Shown in pieces: positions 16,430 to 24,554 of a DNA stretch of 64,000 nucleotides. Position 1 is the stretch's first letter. Every line of letters starts with the position of its first letter. The notes under the pieces are model-generated. The model was not told where the DNA came from and ran no database searches. It worked only from the letters and a program-made list of their open reading frames with translations. A program made the position numbers and the translations under genes. This DNA is from Bin87 sp034421995. GTDB lineage: Bacteria > Chloroflexota > Dehalococcoidia > Lucifugimonadales > UBA3495. Location: NCBI GenBank assembly GCA_034421995.1, contig DAOUJY010000040.1:1-64000 (forward strand), given 5' to 3'.

Positions 16430-16522
16430 CAGCCCGATTTCGACGAAGCCGTGCGGGTGCATCGCCTCATCGACAAGATCCAGCAGGCGTCCGATGAGGG
16501 ACGAGAGGTCGCCGTCGAGTAA
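16430..16522 (+). other. C-terminal extension of Gfo/Idh/MocA gene beyond the TGA
   Basis: In the same frame directly after the TGA (16427-16429), 30 codons encode QPDFDEAVRVHRLIDKI and then QQASDEGREVAVE before a TAA at 16520-16522. The 'pdF.eAvr.h.lidai..Ss..g..v.v' pattern is the usual last helix of Gfo/Idh/MocA proteins. Conservation of this tail suggests the stop is recent. Confidence 0.75.
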
Positions 16523-16533
16523 GAGCGGTCGCG

Positions 16534-17046
16534 CTACCACTCAAAGCCCAGTTGGGCGTAACGGACGAACACTGTGCCAAAAGGATCGCCCAAAGGCCCG
16601 TTGGTCGCCAGAACCGCGATGGTATGGCGGTCGCCGGGCTGGGCGTTGCCGGTCACCTGAACGCGTTGGGAAACGTTAAATCCCTGTACGGTCCCCCGGT
16701 CCCGGTTGCATTCACCGTCGATCCAGATTTCTCCGTAGTCGTCCACGCAGGTTTCGAACTGCACCCGCATCCCGCTGGTGGACTGGCCGGCCACCGTGTC
16801 AGGGATGGTTATAGTGGTCCGATACCACGCGAAGGTGAACCCTCCGGAAACCCGCGCCGGCAGGTCGTCGCAAATTTCCCAGCCGGAATCGTCGTAATCC
16901 ACAAGTCGCGCCGGACTACCCCCGGTAGCCTCCGCTACCAGTCCGCCGTTTTCTTCTCCCGGCACGTATCCCACGGCGTAACGCCAGACCGACCCCATTG
17001 TGGCTTGGCCCTCCGGCCCTCCGATGTTGATCGTGGCTCTTGGCAT
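16534..17046 (-). CDS. Galactose-binding-like beta-sandwich protein, function unknown
   Basis: 170 residues, soluble. The layout is that of the jelly-roll 'sugar-binding' module found at the N-terminus of GH2 glycosidases: DLPARVSGGFTFAWYRTTITIP, then MRVQFETCVDDYGEIWIDGE and a final GDRHTIAVLATNGPLG. There is no catalytic domain, so it may be a stand-alone carbohydrate-binding protein or a subunit. It converges on the interrupted oxidoreductase. A poor ribosome-binding site (AGGTAGG) lies upstream of the ATG at 17046. Confidence 0.55.
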   Translation of the reverse strand: MPRATINIGGPEGQATMGSVWRYAVGYVPGEENGGLVAEATGGSPARLVDYDDSGWEICDDLPARVSGGFTFAWYRTTITIPDTVAGQSTSGMRVQFETCVDDYGEIWIDGECNRDRGTVQGFNVSQRVQVTGNAQPGDRHTIAVLATNGPLGDPFGTVFVRYAQLGFEW

Positions 17047-17112
17047 TTTAACCTACCTCCTGCCTGGTGAAATGATTTACGTCAGCCCATGGCGTTCCTT
17101 CCGCACACACGC

Positions 17113-17490
17113 TTACCGGTTGCCTCCGTAGCCCAGCCTGCCTCTGCTGGTTGGCATCAGCGTTTCGTTGACCGAGTCCACCGTGAACATCAAGATCTGA
17201 AGTGTAGTCGCTCCGATCAGGCAATTATCGTCTCCCTCTGGGCCGAAAATGACCGGGCAGATTCCGTCACGGTCGGCAATGCCGATACGAGCCTGGCCGC
17301 GTCCGTAAGTCACTTCACTACCGTCGGCAAGCACGTAATCGACCCGGGAGCGCGGTTCCAGATGGAGATACTCCAGCAGGGAAGCGGGGAACATGGAATC
17401 CGACGCTCCAGTGTCAACCAACGCCTCTACCTCTACTTGGTCCCCGCCGTACAGGTTTCCGATTGAAACGGTTGTTGAAAAGGTCCCCAT
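17113..17490 (-). CDS. Clan AA (retropepsin-like) aspartic protease
   Basis: 125 residues with the motif LVDTGASDSMFP (Asp26-Thr27-Gly28-Ala29), strands VDYVLADGSEVTYGRG and a second-half NCLIGATTLQIL segment (the iLG-like motif of clan AA). The ATG at 17490 has GGAGGG about seven bases upstream; the frame is open further back but lacks similarity there. Different from the copy at 5184 in sequence and partner. The retropepsin fold is clear; the substrate is unknown. Confidence 0.75.
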   Translation of the reverse strand: MGTFSTTVSIGNLYGGDQVEVEALVDTGASDSMFPASLLEYLHLEPRSRVDYVLADGSEVTYGRGQARIGIADRDGICPVIFGPEGDDNCLIGATTLQILMFTVDSVNETLMPTSRGRLGYGGNR

Positions 17491-17509
17491 GGAGATTACC
17501 CTCCGGTGG

Positions 17510-17529
17510 CACAGGCATTCCTGCCTGTG
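17510..17529. repeat. Short hairpin cacaggca-ttcc-tgcctgtg
   Basis: Perfect eight-base stem with a four-base loop, just upstream of the protease ribosome-binding site on the minus strand and inside the leader of the rightward gene. It resembles the small dispersed hairpins elsewhere in the window but is seen only once here. Confidence 0.5.
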
Positions 17530-17613
17530 GAGGTCAACGCAAGTAAGAAAAGTTTGCGCCGCCATGGTACATCAATTTGTGCTTTAATGACGCCACACCC
17601 GGAGGTGGCGATT

Positions 17614-18288
17614 ATGGTCCAGAGAAAAGGTACGGCCCTGTTAGTAGTGTACGCCGACGTCGACGTGGAACACGATGCCGAATTCAACGCCTGGTATAAC
17701 GAGGAACACGTCCCGGAGCGGTTGAGCGCGCCGGGATTCCTGGCCGCCGCCCGCTACGAAGCCCTGCGCGGCGGCCCCCGTTACCTGGCGGTGTACGAAC
17801 TGGATTCGGTGGACGCATTGCAGACACCCGAGTACCGGCACATGAGCGAGAACCCCACCGACTGGACGCGGCGGATGTCGCCCAACGTCGTGGGCCGGGG
17901 CACCCAGCGCCTGGTCTGCACCCAAATCTACCCGTCCGAAAGTGATCCGCACACCCTGGGACGGGGAATGGCGCCGGCTTTACAAATCGGGCGCATGGAC
18001 GTCCCGGCCGACATCGAGGCCAAGTACAACGAGTACTACGACACCGTGCGCACTCCTGCCAACCTGAAAATACCGGGCTGCCTGCATGTGCGCCGTTATC
18101 ACGTCGTCGATGGCTGGCCTAAATACCTCACCATGTACGAGTTCGAGCACGAAAAAGTCCCGGAAACCCTGGCGTGGGAAAACCAGCGCAAACAGGACAC
18201 CATGCACGAATACATCGGAGGGACCTACGGACACGCCCACGGCTCGCCCGGCGTGTACCGCCGCATCCTGCCGCCCCGGGCGTTTTAG
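17614..18288 (+). CDS. Two-domain EthD/dimeric alpha-beta-barrel protein
   Basis: 224 residues composed of two similar halves of about 105 residues. Each has a beta strand, an acidic segment with Tyr (EFNAWYNEEHVPERL; EAKYNEYYDTVRTPANL), a 'PGfl.a.RY' strand (APGFLAAARYEAL; IPGCLHVRRYHVV) and 'pkYL.vYE' (PRYLAVYEL; PKYLTMYEF). That is the ferredoxin-like EthD/Dabb pattern. GGAGGTGG lies before the ATG at 17614; a longer frame exists but would include the hairpin repeat. Such proteins often accompany catabolic oxygenases or act as lyases; function unknown. The following gene starts 11 bases on. Confidence 0.7.
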   Translation: MVQRKGTALLVVYADVDVEHDAEFNAWYNEEHVPERLSAPGFLAAARYEALRGGPRYLAVYELDSVDALQTPEYRHMSENPTDWTRRMSPNVVGRGTQRLVCTQIYPSESDPHTLGRGMAPALQIGRMDVPADIEAKYNEYYDTVRTPANLKIPGCLHVRRYHVVDGWPKYLTMYEFEHEKVPETLAWENQRKQDTMHEYIGGTYGHAHGSPGVYRRILPPRAF

Positions 18289-18299
18289 GAGCAAATCCC

Positions 18300-18743
18300 A
18301 TGCCTCGCCAACTAACGTTGCAGGAAACCCACGAGTTTTTGGACAGTAAACCCGGTTGGATCGTGCTCACGACCATCGGCCCGGATGGGTTCCCCCACTC
18401 CGTGCCGCTGGGGTATTTCCGCCTGGACGACGAAATCCTGATGGGCGTGCGGGCCAACACCCTGAAGCTGCGCAACATCCAGCACAACCCCAAAGTCAGC
18501 CTGGTGCTGGAGACCGGCAGCACCATGGCCGACATCAAGGGATTGATGGTGCAGGGAACGGCTACGGTGCACACCGAACCGGACGACCTGCTGCATTACG
18601 CCCGCGAGGCGGCCAAACGGCGTGGGGTGCCGGAGGAGGAACTACCCACCGAACCTCGCCCCGGAGCCGCTTACATCAGGGTCACCCCACACCGGCTGAG
18701 GTCCTGGGATTATTCCGATGATCCACCCCGAAGGCGCCGGTAG
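18300..18743 (+). CDS. Pyridoxamine 5'-phosphate oxidase-like FMN/F420-binding protein
   Basis: 147 residues with the split beta-barrel PPOX pattern: FLDSKPGWIVLTTIGPDGFPHSVPLGYF, then DDEILMGVRANTLKLRNIQHNPKVSLVLE and a strand GLMVQGTATV. The last part (AYIRVTPHRLRSWDYS) is usual for F420- or FMN-dependent members. It starts 11 bases after the EthD-like gene and should be co-transcribed with it. Whether it binds FMN, F420 or haem cannot be told from the sequence. Confidence 0.78.
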   Translation: MPRQLTLQETHEFLDSKPGWIVLTTIGPDGFPHSVPLGYFRLDDEILMGVRANTLKLRNIQHNPKVSLVLETGSTMADIKGLMVQGTATVHTEPDDLLHYAREAAKRRGVPEEELPTEPRPGAAYIRVTPHRLRSWDYSDDPPRRRR

Positions 18744-18750
18744 GGTCCGC

Positions 18751-20616
18751 CTAACGGGGCATATGGCGGTTCACCCACTCGAGCTCCTCATCCGCTGCAT
18801 CAAAATAGGCGAAGCGATGGAAGAGCTTGGTTCCGCCTCTGGTTGACCGCGCTTCGTTGCGCCTGGCCGTCGTGCCGGGCGCATCTACCTCCAGCGCGGC
18901 AGGATCAATCAGTACCCCATAGTGATCGAAAGCGGATTCCAGCGACACGAACCCGTCTTTCACGTCGTCCAACACCCGGTCCGGGTCCCGTTCCAGGGGG
19001 TCACCCCATCCGCCTCCTCCCGCGGTGTAGATGCGCACCAGGTCCCCGCGCTTCCAATGGTTGTCGTCGGAGAACGCCCTGATTTCGCGCTCGGCGGGCG
19101 TCCCCGGATTCAACACCACTCGGGAAAGTCCACCGCCCATGCCGCCGGCGACGCCCCAAGCTGGGAAGCGGTTGTTTTCGACCCGCAAGCCGAAAGTCCC
19201 TTCTTCCGCCAGCAGCCGCACGTCTCTGATCACCCCGCAACCGCCTCGGTACTTGCCCGGTCCACCGGAATCCGGCGCAATGGCATAACGTTCCAAACGC
19301 AGCGGGTATTCCATCTCCATGAACTCGCCGGGGTAGTTTTCGTTGTGGCGCTGGTAGATCGCGTCCAGGCCGTCCCCGAAAGGCCGGGCGCCGTGGCCCA
19401 CCGCGATGCCGTCGGTGCATAGCAGCCAGTTTCCGGTCTCCGCCTCTTTCATGCGCCAGTAGGCGATCACGTACACTGCCGCCGCCGCCATCACGTTGCC
19501 GTCCGTGGCCTGGGCCAGCACGGCGCGGACCGCGCTCTTCAGCTTGGTGAAAGTGTGCGCCCGGCAGCCCAGAGCCGCCGGCCACTCCGGGTTGAGGATG
19601 CTCCCGGAGCGGAGCAGCACGTCGTCTATGCCCGCCAGCAATCCGTGATTGGCCAGCAGCGACGTGTCGAACTGATGGAAGTACTGCCCAAAGTACGCTT
19701 TCAGCGCGCCGTCGCTGGCAATGAAGTTTATCGAACCGTCGGCCTGATCGTCGCTGTGGGTGGCATCCAGGAGGATCTCGTCTCCTCGCCGCCTGAGGCT
19801 CAGGTGGAAGGAATGCCACCCCTCGCCGACCCCGGCATGGTCCATATAGTCGCGGACGGAATAGTCGCCTTCCGGTATCATTTCCAGGGTTTTATCCCTT
19901 ACCATTCGTGCAGTGTCCCCTTGGTCCTGCGCGATTGCTGCTTGCATGGTGTCCTTGCCGAACCGCTCGAACATCTCCAGCAGCCGGTCCTGGGCGCGAC
20001 TGGCCGCCGCCATCAGGGCCCGGGCATCCCCTTCCAGCAAGTCGGGATACCGGGAATTGCGGAGAATGATGCGATACGCTTCGTCGTTGAGCTTGCCGCC
20101 ATCAACGATCTTGATGGGTGGAACCAGCGTGCCGTCGTGGAAAATCTCCGTATTTGCCGGGCCGATGCTGCCGGGGCGCGAACCACCCAGATCCCAGAAA
20201 TGGGCGAAGGAATGGCAGTAGGCAACCACTTCGGCGTCGAAAAATACCGGCGCGATGAACACCATATCGGGAGTGTGGGTGATGCTCCCCTGAGACAGAT
20301 AGGGATCGTTGTACCAGTAGAGGTCGCCTGGGCGCATCGACTCGACGGGGTAATATTCCCAGACGCAGCCCAGTATGTCGCTGCCCATGGTGTCGCCGTA
20401 AATTTCCTGACCATCGGTGTCTAGGAAACTTACGGTGTAATCCTTCTTTTCCCGGATAAACGCCGACATCGCCGTGCGCTCGATGATGAGCTCGCACTCG
20501 AGACGGGCGGCCCGCAGGGAACCCCGGATCAATTGGCGCGTCACTGGGTCAACCGGCGGGAAAGATAGGTCTGACCGCGCCTTGTTCCTAGGGACTTTGG
20601 ATACGGCTGTTGTCAT
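18751..20616 (-). CDS. hyuB: Hydantoinase B / oxoprolinase family protein (HyuB)
   Basis: 621 residues of the hydantoinase B/5-oxoprolinase beta family. The N-terminal DPVTRQLIRGSLRAARLECELIIERTAMS and PDMVFIAPVFFDAEVVAYCHSFAHFWDLGG sections and the C-terminal GGPGKYRGGCGVIRDVRLLAEEGTFGLR glycine-rich segment are diagnostic. The start ATG at 20616 overlaps the stop of HyuA by four bases (ATGA). With HyuA it should form a heteromeric, ATP-dependent N-methylhydantoinase, 5-oxoprolinase or acetophenone-carboxylase-like enzyme; the substrate is not predictable. Confidence 0.9.
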   Translation of the reverse strand: MTTAVSKVPRNKARSDLSFPPVDPVTRQLIRGSLRAARLECELIIERTAMSAFIREKKDYTVSFLDTDGQEIYGDTMGSDILGCVWEYYPVESMRPGDLYWYNDPYLSQGSITHTPDMVFIAPVFFDAEVVAYCHSFAHFWDLGGSRPGSIGPANTEIFHDGTLVPPIKIVDGGKLNDEAYRIILRNSRYPDLLEGDARALMAAASRAQDRLLEMFERFGKDTMQAAIAQDQGDTARMVRDKTLEMIPEGDYSVRDYMDHAGVGEGWHSFHLSLRRRGDEILLDATHSDDQADGSINFIASDGALKAYFGQYFHQFDTSLLANHGLLAGIDDVLLRSGSILNPEWPAALGCRAHTFTKLKSAVRAVLAQATDGNVMAAAAVYVIAYWRMKEAETGNWLLCTDGIAVGHGARPFGDGLDAIYQRHNENYPGEFMEMEYPLRLERYAIAPDSGGPGKYRGGCGVIRDVRLLAEEGTFGLRVENNRFPAWGVAGGMGGGLSRVVLNPGTPAEREIRAFSDDNHWKRGDLVRIYTAGGGGWGDPLERDPDRVLDDVKDGFVSLESAFDHYGVLIDPAALEVDAPGTTARRNEARSTRGGTKLFHRFAYFDAADEELEWVNRHMPR

Positions 20617-22679
20617 CTTTCGCTCTCCTCGGCGCTCATGATGCAATTCCCAAATTGGTCAACCCGCGCGACCCAGCCCGGATTGATCACTACGGTGGCG
20701 TCCGTGCCCTCCAGAATTGCCGGGCCGGCGACCTTTGCTCCCGGGTTGAGCGCGACTCGCCCATAGATAGGGCACAAATCGGACGCTCCCCATTCATCAA
20801 AATAGACCTGACGCCGTCCAACGATGCCGCCGTCCGAATTTACGGAACGCGTGGGTATGGCCGGCATCCTGACGGCGCCCAACTGCCCGGAGGCAGTGAC
20901 CCGCAGTGTCACGATCTCCACCGGCTGATCGAGGGAAAACCCGTAGAGTTGCCGGTGCTGGCTATGAAATTCGCCCAGCATTTCGGTCAATCCCTCTTCG
21001 TTCACCACTGCGCGGCGATAAGGGACAGTCAACTCCGAGCCTTGATGGGCGTAGCGGAGGTCGGCAGACCGCAGCAGGGCATGGCTGTCACCCGGCGCGC
21101 CTTCCCCTTGCAGCCAGTCCCTCCCCTCTCGTTCCAGGTTCGCATAGATCGCCGCCATTCCGTCAAGGTCATAATGCGGCGCCTGCTGGAGGAATGTCCG
21201 GGCGTAATCGTTCTTGAAGTCTGCCACCAGCAGACCGTAGGCGGAGGCAATGCCGGGATGCGGCGGCACCACCACGGTTCGGATGCCAAGCAAGTTCGCG
21301 ACGTCGATGGCGTGCATCGGTCCCGCGCCTCCGTAAGCCACCAAGGCGAAATCCCTGGGGTCGTAACCCCGTTCCACGCTGATGTTTCGGATCGCGCCCA
21401 CCATGGCATTGTTGGCAATCCTCAACACCCCGCTGGCGGCTTGCGCTACCTCCAGTCCCAGGGGGCGCGCGACGGAACCCCGTATCGCCGCGTCGGCCAG
21501 GTCCCGGTCCAGGGATAACTGCCCTCCCGCGATATTTTCGCCGATCCGACCCAGGACCAGGTTCGCGTCGGTTACGGTGGGTCGGATGCCGCCTTTCCCG
21601 TAGCAGGCCGGCCCGGGATCGGCTCCCGCGCTGGCCGGGCCCACGTTAAGGCTGCCGTAGGGCGACACGTCCGCGATGCTGCCCCCGCCGCAGCCGATGG
21701 TGGCGATGTCGAGCATGGGCAATTGCACCGGCCATTCCCCCAACTTGCCATTCAAGGTCAGGCCGGGTTGTCGTTTCTGCAGCAGCGAGACGTCGGTGCT
21801 GGTGCCGCCCATGTCGAAGGAGATGCAGTGTTCGACTCCGGTGGCCTCTGCGATCTGGGTGGTGGCCATCACGCCGGCGGCGGGGCCGGACAGCGCGGTA
21901 GATACCGGCTGCTGCACCGCCGTATCCGCGCCGATGAGGCCCCCGTTGGATTTCATGATGGAGAACGAACCCCGAGCGCCGAAGGCATCCAGCGAACGCT
22001 TGAGGTTGTTAATGTATCGGCTCACCCGGGGCGTGACGTAGGCGTTCAGCACGGTGGTGATGGCCCGCTCGTACTCCCGATATACGGGCAAAACTTCCGA
22101 GGACAGGGACACGGCGACGCCGGGAAATTCCTCTTGCAGAATCTCCCTGGCCCGTCTCTCGTGCGTCGGGTTGGCGTACGAATGCATGAAGGCCACGGCG
22201 ACGGCGGCGATTTTTTCGCCAGCAAAGTGGCGGGCCGCGGCGCGCACCGCCTCCTCATCCAGAGGAGCGAGAATAGCCCCGTCGAAGGCAGTGCGCTCAT
22301 CTACTTCAAGGCAGTTGCGCGGTGGTACGGGTCGTTGCGGTTTCACCCAGGTGTTGGGGTTGGCCAGACGGGGCGTGCCGTGGCGGGCGATTTCCAGTAC
22401 GTACCGGAAACCCTCGGTAACCACCAGGCCAACGGACGCGCCCCGGTTCTCCAGCACCGCGTTGGTGGCGATGGTGGTGCCGTGGAAGACATGAGCCACG
22501 TCCCCGGGATTGACGCCATTCGCCCGCAGGATTTCGGCCAGACCGCGCATGAACCCGACCGAGGGGTCATCCGGGGTGGACGGCGTCTTGTGGACCCACT
22601 GCGCGTTGGTCGCCAGATCGCACAGCACGATGTCGGTGAACGTGCCACCGACATCAACCGCTACAGAATAGGAAGGCAT
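20613..22679 (-). CDS. hyuA: Hydantoinase A / oxoprolinase family protein (HyuA)
   Basis: 688 residues with the actin-like ATPase fold. The phosphate-1 motif VAVDVGGTFTDIVLCD opens the protein, HGTTIATNAVLENRGA follows, and the hydantoinase A core has SFDMGGTSTDVSLL and CGGGSIADVSPYGSLNVGPASAGADPGPACYGKGG. Upstream AAGGAG sequence precedes the start. First gene of the hyuA-hyuB unit. These enzymes couple ATP hydrolysis to ring opening or carboxylation. Confidence 0.92.
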   Translation of the reverse strand: MPSYSVAVDVGGTFTDIVLCDLATNAQWVHKTPSTPDDPSVGFMRGLAEILRANGVNPGDVAHVFHGTTIATNAVLENRGASVGLVVTEGFRYVLEIARHGTPRLANPNTWVKPQRPVPPRNCLEVDERTAFDGAILAPLDEEAVRAAARHFAGEKIAAVAVAFMHSYANPTHERRAREILQEEFPGVAVSLSSEVLPVYREYERAITTVLNAYVTPRVSRYINNLKRSLDAFGARGSFSIMKSNGGLIGADTAVQQPVSTALSGPAAGVMATTQIAEATGVEHCISFDMGGTSTDVSLLQKRQPGLTLNGKLGEWPVQLPMLDIATIGCGGGSIADVSPYGSLNVGPASAGADPGPACYGKGGIRPTVTDANLVLGRIGENIAGGQLSLDRDLADAAIRGSVARPLGLEVAQAASGVLRIANNAMVGAIRNISVERGYDPRDFALVAYGGAGPMHAIDVANLLGIRTVVVPPHPGIASAYGLLVADFKNDYARTFLQQAPHYDLDGMAAIYANLEREGRDWLQGEGAPGDSHALLRSADLRYAHQGSELTVPYRRAVVNEEGLTEMLGEFHSQHRQLYGFSLDQPVEIVTLRVTASGQLGAVRMPAIPTRSVNSDGGIVGRRQVYFDEWGASDLCPIYGRVALNPGAKVAGPAILEGTDATVVINPGWVARVDQFGNCIMSAEESER

Positions 22680-22706
22680 GATCCGCTACACTCCTTGCCG
22701 AACTGC

Positions 22707-22958
22707 TCAGAGCAGTGCGACAGCGACCATGGTGATCAAGACGAGAGCGAGCCCTGTACTGAGCAGTGTTGTGCAACCGCAGCCTGACAGAAAGCCCGCA
22801 AGTCCGGTTGGTTTAGGTTCCGGGCCTACCTCGAGGCATTTTTCACAGGTCACGTCATCCCAGTGGTATGAGACGGTGATATTGCCCTGCAATCCGCATC
22901 TGCTGTAGGTTTGTTGCGGTACTACGCCTATTTCCATAGCGTGTATCACGTCAGCCAT
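22707..22958 (-). CDS. Small tail-anchored membrane protein with putative Zn ribbon
   Basis: 83 residues. An N-terminal soluble part carries Cys22 and a CEKC pair (a three-Cys, possibly metal-binding arrangement), and the last 20 residues (LLSTGLALVLITMVAVALL) form one membrane span, giving a tail-anchored topology. It starts five bases after the stop of the CBS-domain gene and is probably translated with it. No family recognised; a sensory or scaffolding role next to a CBS protein is a guess. Confidence 0.55.
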   Translation of the reverse strand: MADVIHAMEIGVVPQQTYSRCGLQGNITVSYHWDDVTCEKCLEVGPEPKPTGLAGFLSGCGCTTLLSTGLALVLITMVAVALL

Positions 22959-22963
22959 TTCGT

Positions 22964-23332
22964 TCAGCCCGCAAGCAGGTCAGTGTACGTGACGATGCCA
23001 GTGAGATCATCTCCATCCATGACCAGGACGTAACCACAGTTGGCAATGGTTTTGGTTGCCTCTCTCAGTGGAGTCCCTTTCGAGAGAGGGATAGCATCTT
23101 CGGAGAAGTCGTTCACCGCCTCTGCATCTGCCTTGAATATAAACCCAACAGCGATGCTTTTCCAGGTGACGACGTATTTTGTCGAGCCGTCAGAGGCTTT
23201 CAGTGGGATTTGTGAGTAATCGCCTTTCCACATTAGATCAGCAACTTCTGCTACGGTGTCGCTTTCTTCGGCGGTAACGAGATGTTGGCCCGCAGGGATC
23301 AAGTCGCCAAGCGTTCGTTTCTCTTCGCTCAT
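22964..23332 (-). CDS. CBS-domain pair protein
   Basis: 122 residues made almost entirely of two CBS motifs: LVTAEESDTVAEVADLMWKGDYSQIPL, and PLREATKTIANCGYVLVMDGDDLTGIVTYTDLL. CBS pairs bind adenosine nucleotides and usually regulate a partner. The only close partner is the small membrane protein that follows directly. AGGAG lies before the ATG at 23332. Confidence 0.82.
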   Translation of the reverse strand: MSEEKRTLGDLIPAGQHLVTAEESDTVAEVADLMWKGDYSQIPLKASDGSTKYVVTWKSIAVGFIFKADAEAVNDFSEDAIPLSKGTPLREATKTIANCGYVLVMDGDDLTGIVTYTDLLAG

Positions 23333-23378
23333 GTTAGTGCGCTAGCTCCTTTCGTGTTATTTCGCTTTCTGGATGTTA

Positions 23379-24524
23379 TCAAGAGAACAAAGCCGCAATC
23401 CGCTCCCCAACGATATGGTCTTCTCCCTCGTTCAGCCCGAACATGTGGATGGTGATGAAGTCCTCGCCGTCCCGAACCCTGGTCCAGATCGGCGGGTCGC
23501 CGCCCATGAGTCGATCCCGCAGGTCGTAGATGTCGAAACCCGCCACGGCGGGGTCAACCCGCAGGTTGACGCCGTAAGGCTGGTGCCCGATGATATTGTC
23601 AATCAGTTCGGCGCGAAGCCCTTGAGCTCCAGCGACAGCGCTCAGTATGGTTCGGCTCCGGCGCTCGCAATCGGCCAGTCGGTCTTCATGGTTCATGGTC
23701 ATCCAATGCTGGACGGCGGCGACCGCGCCGATCATCTCCTGGCGGTCAACCTTCTGGGGCCGCCCGACGCCGCGCACGCGCCGGCCTTCGTAACTGGCGA
23801 AGGCCTGCAGGCCAATCTTGCGAATCATGTCGGGGGAACCCAACGCCAACCCGGTGGATTGGGGCGCGCCCATATATTTTGCGGCGATGCACTGGAAATC
23901 CGCGCCCATCCTCACGTATTTGCCGAAGTTTTCCAGCGGGTAAATCTGTCCGGCGGCGTCCACCGTCACCAACACGTCGCGGGCATGGGCGATGGCGATG
24001 GTTTCCTCCAGGGACAACGCATCCGGGTCGTGCTCCTGTTCCACCGCATAATAGTGAACGGCGGCGGTGTTGGGGCCGATGGCGTTTTCCAGATCCTCAG
24101 CAGTGGTGCGCTCTTCCGAACCGAACATCACCAGCTTCGCCCCGGCCAGTTCCAGACAACGGTCGTACCAGTAGCGTTGACGCGTCTGGATCAGGATTTC
24201 GTTTTTCATCCCCTCAGTATTGGGCAACTGCTGGATCCTGTCGTCATCGTCGCCGGCCATGGCGGCAGCGGTAGCCAGCATCAATGCGGACCCCGCGCCG
24301 GACGTGATATAAGCTGCCGGCACGTCCACCATCCTGGCGATGGCTGCGCCGGCTTTTTCCTGCAAATCCATCAGGGGTATGTAGGCGCCGTCGGCCCGCG
24401 CCATGGCCTCCCGCACTTCGGGTATGGGCGTGGATCCACCCAACATCGTGACGCTCCCGGTAGCGTTGATGACCGGCGTCGCGCCCAATTCTTTGTAGAT
24501 TTCGCCCCAATCGGCGGTGGTCAT
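23379..24524 (-). CDS. SelA/DgaE-like PLP-dependent enzyme
   Basis: 381 residues of the fold-type I PLP family that includes selenocysteine synthase SelA and D-glucosaminate-6-phosphate ammonia-lyase DgaE. Features are VINATGSVTMLGGS at the start, ITSGAGSALMLATAAAM (phosphate loop), VTVDAAGQ with Asp189, and IAAKYMGAP with the likely PLP lysine 216, followed by GRPQKVDRQE. No selenocysteine machinery is nearby, so a lyase or racemase on a sugar-acid or amino-acid substrate is more likely than SelA. Separated by 30 bases from the MNT-HEPN gene upstream. Confidence 0.75.
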   Translation of the reverse strand: MTTADWGEIYKELGATPVINATGSVTMLGGSTPIPEVREAMARADGAYIPLMDLQEKAGAAIARMVDVPAAYITSGAGSALMLATAAAMAGDDDDRIQQLPNTEGMKNEILIQTRQRYWYDRCLELAGAKLVMFGSEERTTAEDLENAIGPNTAAVHYYAVEQEHDPDALSLEETIAIAHARDVLVTVDAAGQIYPLENFGKYVRMGADFQCIAAKYMGAPQSTGLALGSPDMIRKIGLQAFASYEGRRVRGVGRPQKVDRQEMIGAVAAVQHWMTMNHEDRLADCERRSRTILSAVAGAQGLRAELIDNIIGHQPYGVNLRVDPAVAGFDIYDLRDRLMGGDPPIWTRVRDGEDFITIHMFGLNEGEDHIVGERIAALFS

Positions 24525-24554
24525 AATGCGGCTCCTTTTGTTGGCGAGAATGTT

